Positions 35,703-42,500 of a stretch of DNA of 42,500 bases are shown in pieces. Source of the stretch: Azolla pinnata (lineage: Eukaryota; Streptophyta; Polypodiopsida; Salviniales; Salviniaceae); assembly GCA_037176905.1 (NCBI GenBank), contig JBBBWG010030942.1, positions 1 to 42,500 on the forward strand, read 5' to 3'. The notes beneath the pieces are model-generated. The model was not told where the DNA came from. It saw nothing but the letters and a program-made list of their open reading frames with translations, and searched no databases. Position numbers and translations under genes: made by a program. The stretch's first letter is position 1, and each line of letters starts with the position of its first letter.

Positions 35703-37600
35703 TCATTCTAAATTTGTTCTATAATCGAGAAATTTTATATATAGAAAGATCGTTAGCAATTGGCGCAAGCAATTATATAAATCTAATATGGTCCCAAAAA
35801 TCCAAGTTAGGCTTTGATATAATGAAATATTCACACCAATGAGGTAGCCCAAATGCCAACAAATCTTCCTTTTATCTAATATTCGGCCACTCCAACCAAG
35901 ATTAACCAAATCTTATTCAGTGCATCTAATCAACAATGACTTTTGCATATTAATATATAAACCTGATGCTAAGGCAAACACCTTCCACACCTCCATGGCT
36001 TTGGCTATGTTATTGGGTTGCGCTTTGAAAAACAACAGAGAATCATCTACCAGTGTTTGAGCTATCAGTCGTTTCCTTGAGGGTAAAACAAGACCCACTA
36101 TTTCTCGACATATCGTCAACTCATGCATTTTAACCAAAATTAGGTAGGTAACAATAGCAAATAATAATGCACTCAATGGATATCCTTGTCTGATCAGTGA
36201 CCTTGTTAATAATATTGCCTTAGTCATTCTACTATTTAACATGACATGTGACATTGCACCTAATCCCAACATAAATGAGAGTCAAGACATCCTTGTACCA
36301 AAACCCATCTCTGACATAAGTTGGGCAAAAAATAACTAACTGACATGATCATAAGCCTTCTCAATATCTAATTGTCTGTTAGCCCTTCAGATGAAGGGCT
36401 AACACTTTCTTGTTTTGATTCCTTCGCATAATCCACAGCCATTCGAACATTTAAAATGCTATGCAAGATGTCCCTTCCTACAATAAATTCATATTGCATT
36501 GAATGTTTAATAGAGGGTAATACTTTCTGAAGTCGATTGGCAATTACTTTGGTAAAAATCTTGTATAAACCACCCATTAATGATATTGTCTTTCATTGAC
36601 CAAATGAAGTAGGAGAAATAACTTTAGGTATAAGTTTGATAAGCACAATCTTCCAAGAACTAGACATGTTACCAAAACTCCACACTTCTTGAAAGATTAT
36701 CATAAGAGGGTCTTTAATTTCTTGAACAAATGATTTAACAAACTCATTTGTAATTCCATCCAACCTGGACTTTTATCATTTGCAAGATGTGATATTACAG
36801 ACTCCACCTCTTCTTCTCTTATGTCCTCTTCTAAGCTTATCACAACTTGTTGCCCGACACTACGCTTGATGGATTGAAATAACATTGTTCGTACTTCTCT
36901 CATATCATTATCTAGAATACATTCATTACTTATAAGTTTTGTGAAATATAAAATACAATTATAAATAATTACTTGTGGATTTGCATTCAAAGTTCCATAA
37001 ACTTCTAGGCATATCACATTGATTCTGGCATGAGATGCATGTAACCCATGAAAGAATTTATATGAGACAAAGTTATAGTCATATATCTCGTGTTTCTTGT
37101 GCCTTACCCGAGACTGTTAATAACTTTGGACCTCGAGATCTTGTACTACTTGATTTAATGTAACTTGAATATCCAATAACACGTCATTTACCGAGCATGC
37201 GACCAACAAAGCATTACACCTATGTAAGAATTGTTGGAGTGATCTCTCTTTTTTTGTTTACAAACGATTATTTGAGAATCCCATAGTGTCGAGCAAATCG
37301 TTGAATATTAGAAAGGCACACATCCCATGAAGAAGCACCACCAATATTAACTTGTCTTTTAAATTCTCCCACCAATTGTGCCATAACATGCTTGAAACGT
37401 TCATGCTCAAGAAAAGAATAATTAAATCTAAGTGGTTGTCTTCCGAATAAAGCTTTAAAACCATCCACCCCTTGTGTGTGCATTCCAAAATAACTAGAAA
37501 ATGAGAAGATGATGTAATACCTCTATATACCTGCATAGTCAACACTTCTTGTAAAAACCTCTCATCATGCATTACATATATGCAATCCAACTTACTCCAT
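35703..37600 (-). pseudogene. Decayed non-LTR (LINE) retrotransposon, endonuclease/reverse transcriptase fragments
   Basis: Minus-strand fragments in the right order across three frames. 37590-37258 resembles the region after the endonuclease domain. 37017-36700 has EEEVESVISHLANDKSPG. 36577-36368 has YKIFTKVIANRLQKVLPSI, typical of the fingers of a LINE reverse transcriptase. 36272-35913 has RQGYPLSALLF and the catalytic box as VDDS in place of the usual ADDS, then ASGLYINMQKS. 35909-35703 has WHLGYLIGVNIS, the region after the polymerase. Stops and frameshifts separate the pieces, so it is inactive. It lies between two direct repeats. Confidence 0.82.
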
Positions 37601-37667
37601 GTTTATCCGAATTGTGTGGATTGAAAAGCATACCTAGAATTTGTTAACGCACCTGTGTTTTGGGATC

Positions 37668-37756
37668 TTCTTCTCCCATCAACATGATTAGATTAATTAG
37701 CGTCTAAATCTCGCTTTGTTAAGACATAATTAGATTAATGAGCTAGATTATTGCAT
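37668..37756. repeat. Direct repeat, right copy
   Basis: Partner of 34503-34594. A further partial echo (GATTAATGCATGTG) is near 37880, next to a GT-rich tract at about 37823-37862. It could be an LTR-like end of a nested element or an old duplicated target region. Confidence 0.8.
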
Positions 37757-37822
37757 TTATCTTTTGGTTGAAATACAATTAGACCGATGCGTGTATTTGG
37801 TTAAGCTTTGATTAGTTATATG

Positions 37823-37862
37823 CGTGTGTTTGTTTGTGTGTATGTGTGTGTTTGTGTGTGTG
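37823..37862. repeat. GT-rich imperfect microsatellite
   Basis: Runs of TGTG interrupted by TT and TA (GTGTGTTTGTTTGTGTGTAT and following). It adjoins the right direct repeat. Confidence 0.75.
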
Positions 37863-38102
37863 GGTTAAGATGCGAATTGGATTAATGCATGTGTTCTACC
37901 TTCACAAATTCCATGATATAATTTGTCTTTAAGCTAAATAAACTCATACCAAGCAACACTTAAAATATCCTCAACCAGAAAGTCCAAAAACCACTAAGAT
38001 CATCTCACCTCTTTCGACTCCTAAACATGTCGAGTAATGCAGTGTGAGGCACATCCCGAATACATGTCGAGTAATGCAGTGTGAGGCACACAACATCTAA
38101 TC

Positions 38103-39350
38103 TCAGTAATCTTCGCTTGTTAACCTCACGATGCATCTCTTCTCCCATCTGAAGCTTTCAGTGCTGAGATGAAGGTGACCGCATTTGGAAAGATCCCCTC
38201 CGCTTGCATTTTCCCGGAAACAACTCAGAGCTTCATCACTCAGACCATGCTGAGCATATCCAGAAATCAACGCAGTCCAAGAGACGACATCGCGCACTGA
38301 AATCTTATCGAATACTTCCTGTGATTTTTCCAGCAGGCCACATTCGGCGTACATATCCACCAGTGCGGTGCCGAGCATAATATCAATTTCAAGTAACTCT
38401 TTCCTACAGAACTTGGCAAGGAATTCTTCCGCCGTTTCGAAAGCTCCCATGTTTACACAATCCTTGAAAATGGAAACGGGGATGTCTCTATTTGGGACGA
38501 GGTCCCAAATCAAGCATTTGCACAAAATAGCCAAGAGCTTCATTATCACGCCCTGCTATTATTACACTCTAGGCTGCAACACTCAGAGTCGGAAGCTCAT
38601 CGGGCGAATACTTTCCGTGCTTTTTCCATCATATTACACTTCACATACTTGGTCAATAATGCAATGCCCCGAATAGCAGTTTTTCCTAGTATACCCAATG
38701 TGCATATCTCCTCGTGAATTTTTTCTCCCACCTCGAGGCATCCTATCTTGCTGCAAGCTTCCAGAATACTGACAAAACCGATCGCATCCGGAAAGAAGCC
38801 TTCAGCTCGCATCTTCCCAAAACAATATATGGCTTCTTCACCGCATCCGTTGAAGATATCACCCGAGATCATTGCAGCCCACGATGCAACATTTCGTTCC
38901 AGAATCCTCTCAAAAGACTTCCTGCATTTTCACCATCATACCGCATTCCGCACACATGTTTATTAGCCCCATACCAAGAATGAATGAGGTCTATCCTCGG
39001 CAAACCATGAGCCTTGATCTTGGCATGTATCTCTCCTGCCACCCAAGTAGATCCAGTAAAACCACAAGCTTCTTTTAGTATGCATATGTAAGTAACGCTG
39101 TCGAACCAGCAAACCATGAGCCTTGATCTTGGCATATGTACGCCTTCCTTCTTGCATCCGATCGAAGCATTTCAAAGCTTCATGGCCAAGTTTATGCCGT
39201 GCATAGCCAGAAATCAAGGCAATCCAGGATCCCAGATTCGGGGACGGGATGCTGCATACTTGAACACGACCTGATCTTCTGCGAGGGCACCGCAGTTGGC
39301 AAGAAGGGAATTACCGGACGCGATAGTGTCGGGAAGGAAGAGACCTGGCT
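38103..39350 (-). pseudogene. PLS-class pentatricopeptide repeat (PPR) pseudogene
   Basis: PPR-type motifs run in order on the minus strand but in different frames: SGNSLLANCGALAEDQVVF (about 39330), MISGYARHKLGHEALKCFDR (about 39200), AEGFFPDAIGFVSILEACSK (about 38800), YVKCNMMEKARKVFA (about 38610) and GTALVDMYAECGLLEKSQEV (about 38370), then VSWTALISGYAQHGLSDEAL. Intact members act in organelle RNA editing and processing. Here frameshifts, a 109-bp duplication (39000-39135) and no start in frame with the rest show it is dead. The longest continuous piece is 148 codons (38549-38103). Confidence 0.8.
39000..39135. repeat. 27-bp exact direct repeat inside the PPR pseudogene
   Basis: GCAAACCATGAGCCTTGATC and seven following bases occur at 39000-39026 and 39109-39135, offset 109. 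On the coding strand they encode the repeated AKIKAHGL. The offset is not a multiple of three, so the duplication itself shifts the frame. Confidence 0.9.
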
Positions 39351-39610
39351 TTGGGAATAGACATCGCAACGGCCCATGCGAGCTCTGCCGGAGGACCTCG
39401 AGAGTAAGTGCCGCGCCACAGGGCTTTACGAGGCGCAGAAGAAGCAGGGGCGATCTGGAAAACTCTGCGTGTGAAGCTCCCGCCGGGTGTGTCGATGCGG
39501 ATCCTGAGCTCGGGATCCAAGGTCGCCATGGAACCTGCAATTCCATCGATGTTTTGGGAGAAAGGTTTCTTTGTTTTGCTAATTCCGCGGGACACACATA
39601 GTCTGAAACT

Positions 39611-39690
39611 GGAGAAACTGGAATCTTCATCACCAGGAGAAACTGGAATCTTCATCACCAGGAATCTTCATCACTAGGAGGAACTGGAAT
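39611..39690. repeat. 25-bp tandem repeat, about 3 copies
   Basis: GGAGAAACTGGAATCTTCAT with CACCA starts at 39611 and 39636, identical. A partial unit at 39661 and a diverged one at 39677 follow. It lies in noncoding sequence upstream of the PPR relic. Confidence 0.9.
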
Positions 39691-39695
39691 CTTCT

Positions 39696-40253
39696 TTCAG
39701 TGCAAACAAAGATCCTTCCTTTAGGATTAAGTTTGAAACAAGGTCTGCCGATCGGTTCCTGAATCTGTGTATGGCAAGAGGCAGAGATCGATGCCCAGCA
39801 TCAGCAAGATCCGTCGATTCGGGCTTTTTCCAATTTGGGAAATCTCTCCGTGCTCTATTCCTTCCGGTTGGTGATGTTCCTGAATGAGAACAAATATTGC
39901 CCAACAGAAGGAGGGGTTCACTTAAACAGCCGCTCGATTTCAACCTTAGCATCTCTGATAGCAAGATCCCCACACGTTTCCATGTCGGATCCTGGGAATG
40001 TGTAGCACAGTGATCGAACGCACCTCATGCCGAACAGCTCCAATGGATCGAGGACTGATTTCACGATTCTCATCGAGGGATATATGTACAGTCGTGTTTG
40101 TGCGCTGACATGGCAGCATCTCGGAAACAGCTCGACAAAGCTGGTTTGTTAACGGCTAGAGGTTTCTCCTTTTCTCGTCTTGCTTTGTAGGATTTATCGA
40201 CTTTGCAGGATGTGTGAGAATGGACGTATTTAACTCCGTTGGAGCTTCCAGCC
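39696..40253. other. Unassigned stretch, no supported gene
   Basis: It contains short minus-strand frames (39973-39674 and others) with no recognisable motif. Composition is close to the average of the surrounding sequence. Confidence 0.4.
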
Positions 40254-40263
40254 AAACCCTAAA
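40254..40263 (+). promoter_or_regulatory. Telo-box (AAACCCTAAA)
   Basis: An exact telo-box. Such motifs are frequent in promoters and leaders of plant growth and translation genes. Further telo-box cores lie at about 41627-41638 (minus), 41735-41744 (plus) and 42224-42233 (minus). Confidence 0.5.
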
Positions 40264-40939
40264 GCAGTTTAAAACAAAGCCTAGATCTATTCATGAGCCC
40301 AGTCGGCTCAGGGTTTTTCTTGATTAGTCAAACCGGGTCCAAGCAAATGCTAATGCCATCTGAATCGGCAGAAATCTAGGCGAGGGGTTACTTGGAATAG
40401 TCCGTATAGAGTCTAATAATGCGAGCTGGAAAGCCCAAGTATCCACGGGCTTGTGACAAAGCCAGATGGATGAGAACATGCATCGGCTGTAATCAGTATC
40501 TTCTCTGATACTGATTCGACAACCTCCTGAGCAGAGATCAGATCGGTCGAGCTGATTTTTAATCTTCGAGTCTGTCGAGTGATTGCTGGTGCGAGAAAAA
40601 GCCGCGCGGGGACTTCATCGTGGATCTCCCGAGAGCCCTACTGCTTCGATCTCTGCCCACGAACAGTGACGTATTATATCCTTTTCCGCCTGCTGAGAAA
40701 TCCGATGATCATCAGGCGGGGGCCTGTCGTCAAGTCACCCCCACCAGATCTATCATGGCGGCTTCGACACATTTCCGATCTTCCCGTCTTTCGTCAGTCT
40801 GTATCGTATCGTCTTGTCTTGTCTTCTGTCTTGTCTTTCTCCACAGTGCACACGCGCACACGCGCTTGCGATTCCGATCACGGCTTTTATGTCAGGAGGA
40901 TTGGAATCGGCGCTCTCTCTTTGCGGATCGGTTTCGGCA

Positions 40940-41035
40940 CTCCTCCCTTTTGCAGATCGATCGATCGATTTCGGCGCTCTCTCTTTGCAGATCGATCGAT
41001 CGATCTCTCTTGATCGATCTATCTATCTATCTTTT
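40940..41035. repeat. GATCGATC short tandem repeat
   Basis: TTTCGGCGCTCTCTCTTTGC recurs with CAGATCGATCGATCGAT (about 40955-41003), followed by CTATCTATCTATC. The same GATCGATC core appears in the minisatellites at 1-385, 8930-9470 and 28190-29540. Confidence 0.8.
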
Positions 41036-41124
41036 GAAGAGGAGGAGGAGCTTGGGGTGAAAATTTTCTACAGTTGCTCTTGTAAAATGTAAAAGGAAAT
41101 TCCATGTGATCTCTTTGGCTTTGA

Positions 41125-41545
41125 AGAAGCAACAGGAATTGAAGGAGAAGAAGAAGGAAGAAGAAGAAGGAAGAAGAAGGAAGAAGGAAGAAGAAGAGGT
41201 CTGTGCGCAGCGCCTGCTGCTTCCCCACGAACAAGAAAGAAAAAGAAGAAGAAGCCATGGACTGTTGCCATTGAATGCGCTCTGGAAGTACACAAGGAAG
41301 GGAAGGGAAGGGAAGGGAAGCAGCAGAACAAAATCCGTTTTGAGCGGCAATCGTTATGTAGCCATCGCCATAGCCATTGAATGGTGTGGTAGCTGCAGAG
41401 AAAGGGCAAGAAGAAGAAGGAAGGAAGAAGAAGGAAGGAAGAAGAAGAAGAAGAAGACGAAAGGAAGGAAACGAATCGTAATGGAGGAAATCTCTGACTT
41501 CTGCCATGGTGAAAAAAACCAAAGAAAAGAAACACAGAGAAAAGA
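41125..41545. repeat. Purine-rich strand-asymmetric tract (GAA/GAAG/GGAAG)
   Basis: Three purine clusters on the plus strand (about 41130-41205, 41295-41325 with GGGAA pentamers, and 41405-41475), separated by mixed sequence. Long open frames on both strands here (157, 167 and 172 aa) are Lys/Glu- or Ser/Phe-rich translations of the tract, not proteins. Confidence 0.75.
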
Positions 41546-41794
41546 GAACAGGGAAAGCATTCCATGTTTGGGCTTATAGCGCCCAAATCCCGCTTCCCTT
41601 CTTTACATTTCTCCTTTTTTCTGATTTCTAGGGTTTTGTTCTGGGGGAGGAGGTCTTTGGATCGGCTGCTGCCTGCCCTGATGATGCTGTCAGGAAGGAG
41701 GAGGTGCTTTTGCTTTCGCCATGCCGAGCTCGGAAAACCCTAAAAAGTACAGACAGAGAACAGCGGTGGGTAATTCAGATCTTGTCAACAGATG

Positions 41795-42005
41795 CAGCGC
41801 AGCAGATGACGATGAAGGCGATGAAGACGATGATGGATGAGGCAGTAGATCGATGCTGATGATGGTGATGGTGGCGGTGAAGAAGATGACGATGATGATG
41901 CAGTAGATTGATGATGCTGATGCTGATGCTGATGCTGGCGGTGGAGAAGATGAAGAAGATGATGATGATATAGATAGATAGATTCCGTAGATTGATGATG
42001 ATGGT
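41795..42005. repeat. Compound GAT/GAC/GCT trinucleotide repeat
   Basis: Runs of GATGAT, GATGCT and GAAGAT over about 210 bp, with a duplicated GATGATGCAGTAGATTGATG-type segment and a TAGA run near 41970. A short plus-strand frame starting at 41721 (MPSSENPKKY) runs into it and stops after 39 codons. Confidence 0.8.
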
Positions 42006-42454
42006 GAGGCTCATCCTCGTAACTGAAGAAAGGAAGCTACGATTTTGCAGCGGCTCAAAAGATTCCTTCCCCCGCCATAGCCAGAAGCTTCACCGCGTTC
42101 AACACTCTACATCCTTCTGCTGCTGCAGATGAACACCGCCGGGCCGAAGAAGAAGAAGCAGCAACAGAAGCAAGAAGAAGAAGCAAGACCATGGTCATAG
42201 ATAGCTCTGCAGAACGCCATTGATTCTAGGGTTTCCTTTTCCTGTTGCTGGTTATCTATCCACAGTGCGTGCGCACGTACGCGCACAGTAAACTGCCCAA
42301 GTCGAAACAGCAGAATCACATCATGCTCCTCCGTTTATTAATCTAATCACCTCCGCAGGTGCAGATTATGCAGGTTTTTACATCATTTGCCCACTCGAAT
42401 TCTCGATTCGATCCGTCGCCGATCCGAATTTTCACATACAATCTCCATCATCCC

Positions 42455-42500
42455 CATGGATTTCTGCAGAAAGAAAGGAATTCATTCCAGTTCAGAAACC
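42455..42500 (+). other. Possible first coding exon cut by the window edge
   Basis: CCCATGG at 42455-42461 opens a frame MDFCRKKGIHSSSET that is still open at the last base. Upstream telo-boxes, CT tracts and trinucleotide repeats would suit a plant leader. This is only a possibility, because 15 codons carry no family signal. Confidence 0.15.

Noticed and set aside
41019..41586. Overlapping frames of 157-172 codons rich in Lys/Glu or Ser/Phe/Leu
   Set aside because: Low-complexity readings of the purine tract; both strands are open because stops are rare in GAA repeats.
1..42500. tRNA or rRNA genes
   Set aside because: I looked for the GGTTCGAxTCC-type B box and clover-leaf arms by eye and found none convincing; a tRNAscan run would settle it.

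Overview
This is eukaryotic nuclear DNA, almost certainly from a land plant. The evidence is GT-AG introns from about 80 bp to 5 kb, plant-type telo-boxes, a degenerate plant PPR reading frame, a LINE reverse-transcriptase relic, an LTR-retroelement primer-binding site, and three protein genes that fit plant or plant-compatible families. I cannot name the species. Moderate intron sizes suggest an angiosperm rather than a conifer, and an early-diverging lineage is only a guess.

Three complete genes were rebuilt exon by exon, all on the minus strand and all phase-consistent from ATG to stop. (A) 3032-8279, 4 exons, 855 aa: a gamma-synergin-like protein with acidic DDFGDF/DDWGDF motifs and a C-terminal synergin domain, expected to act with AP-1/clathrin at the trans-Golgi network or endosomes. 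(B) 10577-27691, 26 exons, 1015 aa: an EF-hand plus double WD40-propeller protein of the WDR49 / 'WD repeat protein on Y chromosome' type. (C) 30316-34348, 6 exons, 285 aa: a multi-pass alkaline-ceramidase-like (CREST superfamily) membrane hydrolase with all five expected metal/catalytic residues.

Layout. 1-2040 holds four different tandem repeat fields. 2040-3031 is the 3' flank of gene A and has no convincing gene. 3032-8279 is gene A, followed upstream by a CAG-rich leader (8280-8622), a 150-bp interstitial array of 6-bp CCCTAA units (8623-8771) and a GATCGATC-rich minisatellite (8930-9470). 9480-10576 is the flank of gene B. 10577-27768 is gene B, whose introns carry an LTR-retroelement primer-site fragment and a dispersed repeat that also occurs in an intron of gene C. 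28190-29540 is a two-tier GATCGATCCGATCG minisatellite. 29560-30315 is the 3' flank of gene C. 30316-34512 is gene C with its leader. 34503-37760 contains a decayed LINE bracketed by two 90-bp direct repeats. 38103-39350 is a PPR pseudogene with a duplicated 27-bp segment. 39360-42500 has several telo-boxes, CT/GA-rich tracts and GAT repeats, and looks like the promoter and leader of a gene that would start at or beyond the right edge.

The three genes are not an operon or pathway. Each has its own promoter region, and no functional link between them is visible. The most noteworthy observations are the complete EF-hand/WD40 gene, the hexameric rather than heptameric telomere-like array upstream of gene A, the recurrence of GATCGATC-based minisatellites upstream of genes, and a strong out-of-frame upstream ATG in gene B. 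I found no evidence for a previously undescribed defence or mobile system.
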